Assembly: GCA_032209605.1 (NCBI GenBank)
Contig: JASFXZ010000052.1
Span: 1,798,001 to 1,862,000, forward strand
From: Mactromeris polynyma
Taxonomy: Eukaryota; Mollusca; Bivalvia; Venerida; Mactridae
DNA length: 64,000 nt
Direction of reading: 5' to 3'
Positions 40,601 to 52,099 of this stretch are shown here, piece after piece (positions within the stretch are counted from its first letter, which is position 1; every line of letters begins with the position of its first letter). Below the pieces are notes generated by a model, which saw only the letters and a program-made list of their open reading frames with translations, ran no database searches and was not told the origin of the DNA. The translations under genes were made by a program, and so were the position numbers.

Positions 40601-41300
40601 ACTGTTCTCTTTACCCCCCCCCCCCCCTCCCCCACTGAAGGGTATATAAATAGTATGAACAACCATTTATAACACTTGTTGTCCACAACATTTCTCCAAA
40701 ACTAAAAAAAGGATTTGTTGAAAATTCACACAATAACTGAGAATATTGAGAGGACACGCCGACTTGCTGTCTGAACTTCCTTTACTAAATTTACTTTTCT
40801 GGAATATAACTTGATAATGCTCAATGGAATTAATTCATAGTGCACATGTAGATAGGGGACATTAATGGGAAGAGAATGTACATGTTCAATTAAATACAAA
40901 ATGAAACCCAAAGAACTTGCAGACTTTAACACATATGGTTTGCATAAGTCTTGCAGAGAATTTATGTAATATACTGATATTAAAACAATAGGGGTAGAGT
41001 ACTCAAAAACTCTTCTTTTCAGTAAACTTTTGGTGTCGGGAAACGAAGTAGTTTGCGACATTATTTTTAAAAAAATGATGTCATAAACTATGTGGTTTCC
41101 CCACACTGACTACTATATCAAGAAAACCAAAGAAAATCAATCGACAATTAAAACGTTTGCATAGGGAAATTTAATGTAGGCAATAAATGTAAAACAGGTA
41201 TAACGAAGTGATGTTAGCAGTTTAACATATCAGTCTTACAGGCGAACCCATACTTGGTATACATACATCGTGGTCCCGGCTCCATTTACCAGTCATAGAC
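40601..41300. other. Short intergenic gap between the VOPP1/WBP1-like and peptidase E genes
   Basis: The two genes converge here. The gap begins with a run of ~16 C at 40613-40630 and includes the presumed peptidase 3' UTR. A 126-codon minus frame at 41106-40726 is not recognisable. Confidence 0.4.
41170..41175 (-). terminator. Candidate polyadenylation signal of the peptidase E gene
   Basis: ATTAAA on the minus strand occurs ~130 bases after the stop codon at 41305. No AATAAA is closer. Assigned from position alone. Confidence 0.3.
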
Positions 41301-41304
41301 TGTA

Positions 41305-44300
41305 TTATAACAAGAAACTCATATCTGATCCAGTCTTATACTCCACTGGTTTCTTTCCTCTGAAATCAAGAATAATAGACAGACCATCTGATTCACCATG
41401 TATGTCTAAATTCAGGAATCACTTTTTATGTACACTGAAACCTGTGTACTAAGACCAGTTGTAAGAAAGGGCACATATGGCTAAAGTAGACAGGTGGTCT
41501 GCATTCTGAGATCAGAGGAACACCAGTATCACTTGATAGATTAACATTGTGCCTGTTTAATGACTATTGCAGTAAAACCTCAATAATAAGACCACCTTTG
41601 GGACTCATTAAACCTGGTCTTATTATTGAGATGGTCTTAATATTGAGATTGAATAAAGAGCAAAACTTACTTGAAAATTATGTTCTTAATTTTTAGGTGG
41701 TCTTTAAGTGAGATTTTACTGTATAATTTATGGTTATGATAATTTCATGCGAAAGTGCTGAGAATCATTGAAGTTCACAAAAAAATGCTTACTTAATCAG
41801 AGTATATCATGTACAACAAAGGCTTAATTATAGAATGTTAACCAATAATCTAACTGTCTTTGATTCAAACCATTGGTGCCTGCTTTGAATGTGCTGATAT
41901 TGTTTAATGAAACTGATCATACCTGACAAATAGTCTAGCATCTGTAACACCCCTCAATGTTGCCTTGTCTCCTTCAACATGGAGTATACAACCCTCACGA
42001 AGCCCCTGAAAATAATTGTGAAAATTCTGTTTTATATTATACGGTCTGTATAATTACTACATGACAGTAATATGGATGAATGGTATTGTACACATTTACA
42101 ACAAGATGTCCCAAACAGATAGGTAGTTAAACTTTTCATACATTGTCAAGATTGGCCATTCCCCTAGTCAAAGCAACAGACCTATTCCCATTGTCAATGC
42201 TGGCATGGGCAAAGTTAAAAAAACAACTCAACTCATCCCTAAAACCTTCCATACCTATTGATCCTAAATATTCAGTTACTACATCAATGTCAGTACCTTT
42301 TGTGGCTTTATTGATGCAGGGGTTAAAAAAATTGCTGAGAGCGGTCAGTGTGGCACTGTCATCATTGTCTGAAAACCTAACATTTAGGCTGTTGATCATA
42401 CCAGTCACAAATTGATTGCATGCACTATCTGCCTCTTTTCTCTGCTTTAAACTGTCCCTAATTGTATGACCATGGAAATCAAATGTAAGTAAGCCATCGG
42501 AGTCAAGCTAGGGATCAGATGGGACAATCAGATTACAATTTGTAATGGTTTCCTATATATTTTGGTAATGAAAATGTCGGAACAGATGTGTATGTATACA
42601 AGTAACACCATCTCTCCCAGAATCATGTAGTAAAATAAATGACATGTTAATACTATCTGGGGAATTGGAATCACCAGCTTGGTTCAGTTCAAACTTATTT
42701 TAAACAATGCCAAAAAACTTCTTTCAACATACAATTATCACTCTCAATTTACACTTCATGGATTTCACCAAATTCAGGGTTTGTGACATAGGAGATTGTC
42801 ATGAGTTCACTCCCTTTATCCCCTCTACAGTATGTGTATAGGATATACCATGAGTGGCATTGTCACACTGCCAAAAGATTGTCTATACGACTTAGGCCAT
42901 GTCAACTTCATGAACGTTGTATATACTATATAGACAGGTTAGATAGATAGGTTGAATAGCGATCGCTGATTGGACGAATTACTGTGGGTAGTATTTATAC
43001 TACAAGGAGTGTGAAAAGCATTGTACTCATTGTACTTTATATGCATATACATATACTATAAAAGGGATAAAGAGAGAGAAGTTGTGACAATCTCCTGTGG
43101 TTTGTGACTACTGCGGGAGATTCTTGACCATGGCAGGATTCAAACCCACAACATTTGGATAAGGAGTGCAGCACTGTAATCACAGACTACTTGGCCTCAG
43201 GTTTGGTCATCTATAAAACCACGCGATTTACTTAAACTTTGAGTACATACCAGCACAGGGGGAGAATCTTCATATTCATGATACTGGTCGATTCTCACAG
43301 CTCTTGTTTCCTGCAAAATATACATCATAGTCATAGCAATAAACTTCAACATCTCCAATATCCATAATGGCTCAATCCACAGCTATTGCTTAGATCTGTC
43401 CATTGCCCTGGGCAAGGTTGGTCAGGAGGCGAAATTGAAAATCTCATAAAAAAATTCAGAACAGATTTCATTTAATTATACTGTATCTCAATACCTCATG
43501 TTGCCTTTTAAAAGAATCTTTTCATTATGGCATTCAGAATGCAGCGTTGCCATTGGTTATTGAAGACTGAGCTCAGACACAACCAATCAAATCCTTGAGT
43601 TTTGAGACTGGTCTCCAAACTGATGGATGAATAAGCTAAGCCTACTGCACCTATCAATATTTTGCCCCAGGGGAGCAGTGGACTCATCCAGGGGAATTAA
43701 GACAATTTGTCTTTTGGGGGGGGGGTCCAATTCCCCACCCTAGAACCATGCATTTTGTCTAAATACCCACAGAGGACGATGACTAATTCCCTACTTCCGG
43801 GACCTGTTAACAATCCAACCAAAGTCTGTACCTGGAATCATTCTGTGTGTCAAGAATCGTCATCATTCTAAATTACTGTGTATCCCACTGCTCCCCAATA
43901 GGGCAAATCATTGATAAATGCATAACTCTTCAAGCATAAATATGAACTTAGAACTTAACTGTTATGTCTGACACTTCATGATATCAAAGCAATCTAGACA
44001 ATCTATTTGTGTATAAATAATTGTTAGGAGAAATGATTAAGGCACATACACCCATGTGTTTACTGTTGGTGTCTGGGTCCATGTAGTGTGCATTTATGTT
44101 GAAAGGAACCAATCCAAATGATTTAAATGTGGGAGGGTGCACAATCGGCATGTCATTTGTAGTATTTATACTGATTGTTGCGACATTCGTTCCAGCACTT
44201 GATCCGATGTACGGCATTCCTTCTTCAAACACACGCTTATTGATTTCTTGTACAATATTTTCATCATACAAACACTTCAGAAGCCTAAATGTGTTCCCGC

Positions 44301-47300
44301 CACCTGAAAAATTAAACTGTTTCAAGTCAAATTGTTCACATAGCTACAGTAAACTGCCCATAAACACGACCAAGCAGGGAAAGTCTAGTCATCTGAGGCT
44401 TCCACCAAATAATCACAAAACATAATGCATACTTTACTATTGAATTCAACAATGCTCATTGTGGTGTTCACAAACATTTCTGTCCGCAAAAAATATGAAA
44501 TCGCCAATTTGGGAACTTTCTGACTTGCCAAAATATCCACTAACATGATGAAGATGTCCATGTATTAACATTACAGACTTATGGTACAAAATAAGCAGGT
44601 TACCAATAAACAAGGCTTCCGCTTGTCTTACAGCATCTACTGCACTTGGTTTTTCATGTATACCTTCCAGATTGTATCCTGAAATACATACAAAATCTTG
44701 TGAAATTAGACATGTAAGATGAACATTCAAGCTTATACCAGCACAGGAATTATAGGGAAGTTTGAATGAAATCTTTATACAAGAAAGTTCCAAAACAATC
44801 CTCATTCACAGAAGCATATTTTTACATACTTAATAAGTCAAAATGACAATGTTCATTTAGGCCATTTGCAAACATTTTCACTTACAAAATGTTTGAAATC
44901 ACCATTTCATGAACATTAATACATACAAAATATCCATTTATACAGTGGAAATTCTAGTGGAAAAAGTAGGTCTGAAATTCTTTCAGTTATTTGAATAAGT
45001 TCGCTAGAGGATGTTAACGTGACATAATTATATAATGTCTGAATGCACTCTTTTATTCAACTTTGCAGTCATAGGAAAATTCAAGCTCCTGTATTTCACC
45101 AAAATTATGTAAACTTGTAAGTTCATTTTATAGACCAAAAACAAAAGTTATAAGAGATCAACATATTTGTGCTCCTTTCATAAAAGGAAGATTTTCAGTG
45201 CAATATGCAAAATACATGCTGTGTCAAATGTTGGTTGATATTTGAATTCCGATTCTTCAGGATTAGGATTAGCACCATTATAGATGCCTCTCATTAGATT
45301 AAAACTGTATGAAAGCCTTGAATATGATTAACTTAAGATTTTGACCTACAGTTCATTCATAAATAGATGCAGAAATTTCAGCAAAAATACCCTGTGCAGA
45401 AAGTGCATTAGATATTTTCATATTTTGTTTATTTATATTTTGACAGTTTCACTGAATAAGGTGCATATATCCATCTCAAGGAAATCTTTCAATGAATCAT
45501 TCAACATGTCAAATGATTTCAAACATAGCTGGAATTAAGTGTGGGTGTTTACCGTCCATAAAACCTACCATGCTATGCACTTAATATGATGTACATGTGT
45601 TTTCAAAATGCCATACTTGAAAACTATGCACCATAGCTTCATTTCAAAAGTTTTTTTGTAGAGGAAAATAATGATCTAGGGTAATAAAATTTGAATTGTG
45701 ATTTGTGTACCCAATGGGCATTTTATCTGCGCTCGCAGCCATATCACTTTTTTCATTAGTCTCACTGCTTATCCTTTAATTGTCTGGAATAATCAATTGC
45801 TAAACAATTACTACCACATGTTTTCACAACATTACCTATCCAATTGTTCTTGAAGGATTGTTTACATAATAAGTACACCTTGTGCCCGTTCTTACCTTGT
45901 TCCCATCAGAACGGAATGTATACAATGATAATGTCTAATGGTCTACACCCCGAGGTTATTCAATTCTCAGTCATTATACTATTTGACGTATTTTAGCAGA
46001 AAAGTATCGTCTGGTTTTGGGAGATTTATTTTACGTGTAAAATAACAATCTGGACCGAAAAATTTGTTCGGAGTAAGGAGGATCCGGACTGTGGGCGATT
46101 TTTCATATGTTGTATTGCAGGAACAAAAACAGGACCGAGAAAATTGTCCAGTTAGAGGAAGTTTCCAGACTGGAGAGTTTACGGATTTAGAGAGTTCATT
46201 GTATCTATTCACATTCCAAACAATGAATCACATAGGGTCATGTCTATAACTCATGTACACTTGAGTTGCATCTAAATGTCAAGTAATGAATGTCAAGATA
46301 TGGCAAAGCAATATTTTATATCATACAGGTTCTTACTTTAGGATTTTCACCAATGATTAATAAAGCTTAAATTATACCCATAGCATTGTATGCTTTTCTT
46401 GCCGTTGATGTGTACTCATCTCTGTCATTCAGAGCATACGGAACAAACAATACAGTCTTCACTTTACTGCAAAAAGAAACAATGCAAGCTTATACATGTA
46501 TTAATATGCTAGTTGCATGCAAAATAGTAACACAATTGTCAAGGAAAGCAGAAGTGTGGTGACACAAATAGAAGTTCATGAAGAGTTATTGTTCTTGCGA
46601 GCAGTCAGAAAAACAGTTCCTCAATTTGTGCTTCTGTACGATTTCCAACCTCTGATTTAAGTGACCTCTATTCCAGAAAACATCACATGTGACGGCATCA
46701 TGTACTGACAGTCAGCAATATTTGCCCTGTATGGCTGTATGAAAACGAAGCGACCATATGAAGTAAATATTGTTTCATGCTTGCAAATAGTGCCGTTTTC
46801 TTCAAATGACGTCACTTACAGAAGAGGTTGGAAATCCCATAGCAGCTCGCATTTATTAATATTGCTTTTTTTTTTTTCTTGATTAATGAATTTAATCTAT
46901 TACAATAAACCAGAAAATGACTATAGTTTGCTTGTAAATATTCTATCCTACATTGCTGTTGGTCTTTAATGACCTGATGATCCTCAATTAGGCAGACGAT
47001 TACATGTACTTGTATTGGGCGATACATTCATAGAATGAATCTTTATCATCCAGGAGCAATTGATTGACACAGCTGATTATGGAGTGACAATAATTAAGAC
47101 ATGTATGTTTAATTCCCCCACAAGCTATTGTCTGGTAACCTGTTTTGAAGCATAGGTGTTCAGAGTGTTGTCTGATCACTTCCTAAATAATATGTCCGCA
47201 CAGGATTTTTTCAAGCTAGGTGTTGTCTGGACACTTCACTGGCAAAATATCATAAAATAAGGAAGTGTCCAGACATGACCTACTGAAGCTCACCTATTTT

Positions 47301-47641
47301 GACGCATTTTTTGTCTGGTTGTAGACAAAATTCACTAACAAGACCAAGATTTTGTGTTTAAAAATTAGCCAGCACAATTCTTACACAAGGTACAATGAAC
47401 TTCATTATGAAGTCCAATATCTACATCTACATGATACTCCCAACAATCAGATATTTGATTATGACAGGGAGGCGCAAGTCCGGTGATTTATTGACTATTG
47501 TGAAGATTAAACTTTCCTTGCGTATTGTAATTACATGTACTTCACTTACTCCGTCAAGAATTCCTTAATTTGGTCCTTGCAGTGGTCAAGATAACCACTT
47601 CCATGCAGGGTAGAATTAGATATTAATAATAAACGCCTCAT
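41305..47641 (-). CDS. pepE: Alpha-aspartyl dipeptidase (peptidase E, family S51), complete, seven exons
   Basis: Exons 47641-47550, 46466-46378, 44678-44604, 44303-44050, 43310-43251, 42005-41923 and 41359-41305 join in phase to 235 residues, matching the ~230 of bacterial PepE and the Xenopus Aad enzyme. The enzyme cleaves dipeptides with an N-terminal aspartate and is cytosolic. The start [20 protein letters not shown] aligns with the family start. Conserved blocks follow in order: [14 protein letters not shown] (~36-49), [10 protein letters not shown] (~86-95), [12 protein letters not shown] (~114-125) with nucleophile Ser121 in the xSAG motif, NTTNDMPIV (~132-140), [15 protein letters not shown] (~149-163) with the probable catalytic His158, GLREG, and the C-terminal VEY...SFLL. 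These match Ser120 and His157 of Salmonella PepE. An in-frame ATG lies 21 codons upstream (47704); using it would add a short extension with basic residues that could be a weak mitochondrial signal. The smaller start fits the family best. Introns hold a hAT-like fragment and two MITEs. Mammals lack this enzyme, so its presence here is informative. Confidence 0.95.
41570..41721. mobile_element. Pogo/Tigger-like MITE in the last intron of peptidase E
   Basis: Ends are inverted: CAGTAAAACCTCAATAATAA at the left, then GACCACC; GGTGGTCTTTAAGTGAGATT then TTACTG at the right. CAGT...ACTG ends and ~150-base length fit Tc1/mariner-superfamily non-autonomous elements; TA target duplications are not clean. 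An additional internal copy GGTCTTATTATTGAG occurs at ~41625. Confidence 0.65.
42136..42510 (-). pseudogene. hAT-like transposase fragment in a peptidase E intron
   Basis: An open minus-strand frame of ~125 codons reads [20 protein letters not shown], then [14 protein letters not shown], then ALSNFFNPC. The pattern, a helix ending in a RF.D.. element followed by a short FDP-like stretch, is common in the C-terminal half of hAT transposase-derived ZNF862-like genes. No BED finger or catalytic region accompanies it. Assignment is by pattern only. It lies between peptidase exons at 42005 and 43251 on the same strand. Confidence 0.4.
43125..43205 (-). repeat. tRNA-like SINE fragment in a peptidase E intron
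   Basis: Minus strand shows GTGGGTTTGAATCCTGCCAT (B box) preceded by CTGTGATTACAGTGCTGCAC. The A box is degenerate. It lies 46 bases downstream of the acceptor-side exon 43310-43251. Confidence 0.45.
43646..43922. mobile_element. MITE family 2, copy A, in a peptidase E intron
   Basis: Left TGCACCTATCAATATTTTGC then CCCAGGGGAGCAGTG; right CACTGCTCCCCAATAGGGCA then ATTGATAAATGCA: imperfect inverted ends of ~38 bases. Interior GCATTTTGTCTAAAT and CCTGGAATCATT match copy B at 55900-56195. The run of G at 43717 breaks the left part. Confidence 0.75.
46596..46852. mobile_element. MITE of the same family, copy 2, in peptidase E intron 1
   Basis: Contains TGTACGATTTCCAACCTCTG near the left end and ACAGAAGAGGTTGGAAATCC near the right, plus outer TGCGAGCAG / AGCTCGCA. 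Internal AACATCACATGTGACG and GACGTCACTTACAG match copy 1. Lies between peptidase exons at 46466 and 47550. Confidence 0.75.
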
Positions 47642-47757
47642 CACGGTATTTGCGTCTTTGAGTCCAAAGTTGACAATTCTTCCCGAATATAATGTACGGT
47701 GCATGAGAACCAACTAGCTGTGAGAATCGAAAATTTCAACTGGTACTTCGTACCATA

Positions 47758-47875
47758 GTCAACTCGTACATTACTTTGGTCAACTCGTACCATTTCTTTG
47801 GTCAACTCGTGCCATTTCTTTGGTCAACTCGTACCAATCCAAACCAACTCGTACCTGTTTTGGTCAACTCGTACC
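47758..47875. repeat. 22-bp GGTCAACTCGTACC direct repeats upstream of peptidase E
   Basis: Copies begin at 47758, 47778, 47800, 47822, ~47843 and 47862. The middle three are exactly 22 bases apart (GGTCAACTCGTACCATTTCT unit). The array starts ~55 bases upstream of the alternative peptidase ATG at 47704. Confidence 0.9.
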
Positions 47876-48410
47876 ACTCATTTTCCCCTATTATTTTACG
47901 CGATATACTAATACATATTATTCATTTATCTATTATTGTGAAAATGTCAGAAGACTAATCGGAAAATATTTCAATAGGTGCATTTGGTTGTTTTTGCATT
48001 AATATCAAATGATTCACTTATTAGCATAATAAAGTTAATAGGATGTATAATTAAATTCAAAAATTGTCATAATGAAGTTTGTTTGTTCCAGAACTGTATG
48101 ATAATTAGCATAATGACATAGGGCTATATGTTCAAAATGTTTTATTGTAAGCAAAGTATTAGTGTATAATGACATGATTGATCACGGACATATAGAATCT
48201 AATATATCAATGTGTCCGGGGATTGATCTCAATTTTAAACATGCGTATATTCTACAGAAATTGTAGGACAAGTGAGCTATTAATATAATAAATGTTAGGA
48301 ACAGAGAAACAACATACAAATAATCTTTCTAAATCATTTAACCTGAAATCTATGTATCACATCCATGCCATGAAGGAGACGGGCCGTTGCCATAGTCAAC
48401 CGTCAAATAA

Positions 48411-48820
48411 GGTCAAAGGGGAACAACTCAAACGCAATGGTAAATTTGTAATGGTCAAAGGGGAAACAACTCGTCATACAAGCCGGGTACCAATAGCGTA
48501 AAAAATCAGCCAGGAACCAGTCTATACTAGTTCGCAATCGGATCACCTCGACTATTTTTTACTGAGTAATGGTCAAGGGGAAACAACTCGTCATATAAAC
48601 CGGGTACCAATAGCGTAAAAGATCAACCAGGAACCAGTCTATACTAGATTGCAATCGGATCACCTTGGCTATTTTTACTGAGTAATGGTCAAAGGGGAAA
48701 CAACTCGTCATATAAACCGGGTACCAATAGCGTAAAACATCAGCCAGGAACCAGTCTATACTAGATTGCAATCGGATCACCTCGACTATTTTTTATTGAG
48801 TTGTTTCCCTTTGACCATTA
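48411..48820. repeat. ~117-bp tandem repeat bounded by inverted ends
   Basis: Three units beginning ATGGTCAAAGGGGAAACAAC at 48451, 48569 and 48685 contain CGGGTACCAATAGCGTAAAA and AACCAGTCTATACTAG. Outside them GGTCAAAGGGGAACAACTCA at 48411 and the inverted TGAGTTGTTTCCCTTTGACC at 48798 bracket the array, matching at 19 of 20 bases. This looks like a small element whose interior was amplified. Confidence 0.85.
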
Positions 48821-49098
48821 AATTGACGTCTTTTGATCATAGACAGTTAACGACAACGTTCTGTCCCCAGTAAGACATGAATTGTGGCAGTGTTTTATCA
48901 TGCAACTACCATGGTAACAGACTGATAACACATGACCTGATAACATAAAGTGTTCTCAGGTCAATAGGCTGCTAGTAGCATGATAACACTTTTAAGCTCC
49001 GCCCACAAATTGACGGACTACTTATTAGCGGATTGAACACTAAATTTTAGGTAAAGACACACTAAAACATGCTCGGAAAATTAAGTTTCATGATAAAT

Positions 49099-49240
49099 AG
49101 AATCTCAAGTTACTGTCCGGCTCGAACAATGTTATCAGACTCGGCGATATCGTTCGTGGTGACTCGCTAAAGCTCGCCACCACAAACGATATCACCTCGC
49201 CTGATAACATTGTTCTCACCGGACAGTAACCCGAGATTCT
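49099..49240. repeat. Long near-perfect hairpin
   Basis: Two ~62-base arms pair across a ~14-base loop: AGAATCTC..TTACTGTCCGG..GAACAATGTTATCAG..CGATATCGTT..GTGGTG on the left, and their complements CACCAC..AACGATATC..CTGATAACATTGTTC..CCGGACAGTAA..GAGATTCT on the right, with few mismatches. Confidence 0.9.
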
Positions 49241-49945
49241 CTATATACAGTTTTAAATATAATTTAGATGTCATACTGCTTCTCTGTTTCGATGCTCTAA
49301 TTCTTATTATAAAATGTGCGCATGTTGAAAACTGGGTCGAACTGGCTAGGACCGTTGACGCCGATTTTGGTGCGTTAATTAATTGCTTTAATTGGTAAGG
49401 CGAAAACTCTTTTTTGCAACTCTGATCGTATGCTAGTTATCAAAATGTTGTATAAAGGTTTATTGTCTATCACTGTTCACGACTATTCTACGTTTTTTTC
49501 AACAAATTGGACTTAAATTTATTTCGTCTGCCAAATTAATTTCACGATTCGTACTCCGTCATTTCGACCCTCAAAACTAGTGGATGACCTTGTGACGCAT
49601 TTGAAAATAATGATGAACGTGGATTTAATTTGCGTTTATCTCTTATTGATGGACACCATTTTCAACATTATTAGAAACACAAAACTATCATTTTGGCATA
49701 TTTATGTTTATATTTTGCAATGAACATTAATTGTTATTGGGGCAATCAATGTGATCAATCGTAATAACCCATGCATATCATTAACTTTGTATATCAGTTA
49801 AGTTATATTGCCGTGAAATACGTGATATACACTCAATTTAATCAATGAAGAATATCTGTGTCTATCACTAAGCTTCGCCTATCAGTACAGCATATATTCG
49901 GGTTGTTAGGGAACCTTTGACAATCTGTTTTCCATACATGAATTC

Positions 49946-50620
49946 ATTAGTAGTGGGGAATGCGCAAAACAGATATCACTCATGTTCACATTGATGTCTG
50001 GATACAGGAACAAAGACTACATTAGTAGTGGGGAATGCGCCAAACAGATATCACTCATGTTCACATTGATGTCTGGATACAGGAACAAAGACTACATTAG
50101 TAGTGGGGAATGCGCCAAACAGATATCACTCATGTTCACATTGATGTCTGGATACAGGAACAAAGACTACATTAGTAGTGGGGAATGCGCCAAACAGATA
50201 CCACTCATGTTCACATTGATGTCTGGATACAGGAACAAAGGCTACATTAGTAGTGGGGAATGCGCCAAACAGATACCACTCATGTTCACATTGATGTCTG
50301 GATACAGGAACAAAGACTACATTAGTAGTGGGGAATGCGCCAAACAGATATCACTCAAGTTCACATTGATGTCTGGATACAGGAACAAAGACTACATTAG
50401 TAGTGGGGAATGCGCCAAACAGATACCACTCATGTTCACATTGATGTCTGGATACAGGAACAAAGGCTACATTAGTAGTGGGGAATGCGCCAAACAGATA
50501 CCACTCATGTTCACATTGATGTCTGGATACAGGAACAAAGACTACATTAGTAGTGGGGAATGCGCCAAACAGATATCACTCATGTTCACATTGATGTCTG
50601 GATACAGGAACAAAGACTAC
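49946..50620 (+). repeat. 75-bp coding minisatellite, nine units, within a MULE transposase remnant
   Basis: ATTAGTAGTGGGGAATGCGC starts a unit every 75 bases from 49946 to 50546. On the plus strand the frame stays open throughout and each unit encodes MFTLMSGYRNKDYI plus SSGECAKQISL (25 residues). Variants fall in a three-unit cycle: KD with IPL, KG with IPL, KD with ISL, repeated twice. After the last unit the frame continues as KVLKVDIYVFSLLP, which resembles the LMSG...Y..VL...LP segment of MULE transposases. Confidence 0.9.
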
Positions 50621-50889
50621 ATAAAAGTGTTGAAGGTAGATATATATGTTTTTTCCCTTCTACCTGCTTCTATGCCATTTAAATGTCGAGACACGAATCG
50701 CCATAAGGAACATGCAGTTTGTAACTTACCTACAACTAAAACAGTTTATACTGTAAAAGAATGTTTGGACCTTGTTGTCGAATCTGTTTTTTTCATTTAA
50801 TCATTCGTTGTTTTCCTTGTTTTCCTTTTGTGAAAAAATAAATAAATGAAATGTCTTATATTTATTTTCGCAATGTTTCAGCATTTTTA

Positions 50890-50965
50890 GAACCAGTACT
50901 TTCTCCGTTGGGTTTCGAACCATTGACCGGGCAGCGCTCTGCCAAGTGTGGTACCCGGGGATTGC
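50890..50965 (-). repeat. tRNA-like SINE head
   Basis: Minus strand ACTTGGCAGAGCGCTGCCCG resembles the D-arm end and anticodon arm, and ATGGTTCGAAACCCAACGG contains a perfect B box. Acceptor stem pairing is absent, so not a functional tRNA. Confidence 0.5.
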
Positions 50966-51461
50966 AAATGTATAAAATGACTTCATGTGCTTATAACTTA
51001 GATAGAATGTGTACTTAAAACTGAGAACATTATATTTCAGAAAATTGGGAGACTGGTTGGTTGGTCGTGAGGTGGAGTTGAGGATATTGTGGTAAATTTT
51101 GAACCCGTGCTCTGGAATACACTGTGACATGTATTTGAAGATCCCCAGATACACGGTTGTAAGTTCCACTGGAGCGAGGCAGTTAGGCAACAAGGCTATG
51201 TATTTTTACGTAAGTCTCCTATATATAAGGGATTCCATTGTAAACATGATACATTAATGATAGAAAAGCAGACACAGTACATGTAACATAAAATACTTCA
51301 ATCAATTATCAAGTACTGGAAGACTTAGTTATTAGCTGTTAATTCATTTATCAAAATGTATTGAAAAAATGCGTCCGAAAGTTCAACTGTATAACCTATA
51401 GATAAACTCTTGCAAAGTGCAACCCTCATTTTAAATGCTGAATATATCTATTTACTTTCAG

Positions 51462-52097
51462 CTAAGGGTCTTGCCACCGAATATACAGAGAGGACAGGGA
51501 CATACTCCTGTCTCTGGAAGTTGCTATGTCTCCCATTCCTCCCACATGAACATATTCATGAAGTCTTTGAATCACTGGCTGACCAGCTCCCTTGATACTC
51601 CTTATAAGAAGAAGGCATGGTTTGATTCAGACATGTGGCCCATGGAGTGCTGGTCGGTGTTCGGCATGCGTGTTCGAACGAACAATGATGTAGAAGGTAA
51701 TAACCAAATGTCTATTTTATTAAATGTCGTGATACAACAGTTTTTATGATCAAAATGGGTAAGAATTGAGCTTAAAGATAATGAATAACTAACTATACGA
51801 ACCTTACCGGGCTCAAACCTACAACTAATGGTGCAGCACATTGTCTCTCAAGTCTCTTGCGAATCCAGGTTATTTTCATTAAACATGTATATATTTTCAG
51901 GGTACCATCTACATCTTAAAGGACGAGCAAATGGTACGCCACCCTTCTACCTGCTACTACACCTTTCATATGATGAGACACAAGTCGCCACAAGCAACAT
52001 GTGGCTTGTAAATGACCTAGCTATAACTAAAGCGGTAGCAAAGGAGAATGTATCACACACTGCAGGGAAAGATGTTTCAGCTCTGGCAGACGTATAG
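51462..52097 (+). pseudogene. MULE transposase C-terminal fragment, frameshifted
   Basis: Plausible exon 51462-51696 starts after TTTCAG and encodes LCLPFLPHEHIHEVFESLAD, then a frame shift near 51595, then WFDSDMW and CWSVFGMRVRTNNDVEG. A GT donor at 51697 and an acceptor at 51900 join to YHLHLKGRANGTPPFYLLLH. The RTNNDVEG..H..L...FYLL signature is characteristic of the region after the catalytic domain in metazoan MULE transposases. With the frameshift and no complete catalytic domain in view, this is dead. The nine-unit repeat at 49946 is probably its amplified upstream part. Confidence 0.6.
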
Positions 52098-52099
52098 CG

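Noticed and set aside
40726..41106. 126-codon minus-strand frame after the peptidase E gene, considered as its last exon
   Set aside because: The family's C-terminal VEY...SFLL block is found at 41359-41305 with matching phase; this frame has no family similarity.
49982..50800. 272-residue repetitive protein as an independent gene
   Set aside because: The sequence is an amplified piece of a MULE transposase next to its broken remainder; no start context or gene structure of its own.
50890..50965. True tRNA gene on the minus strand
   Set aside because: Good B box but no acceptor-stem pairing and an incomplete D arm; treated as a SINE head. The same reasoning applies to 10478, 13030, 26290 and 43125.
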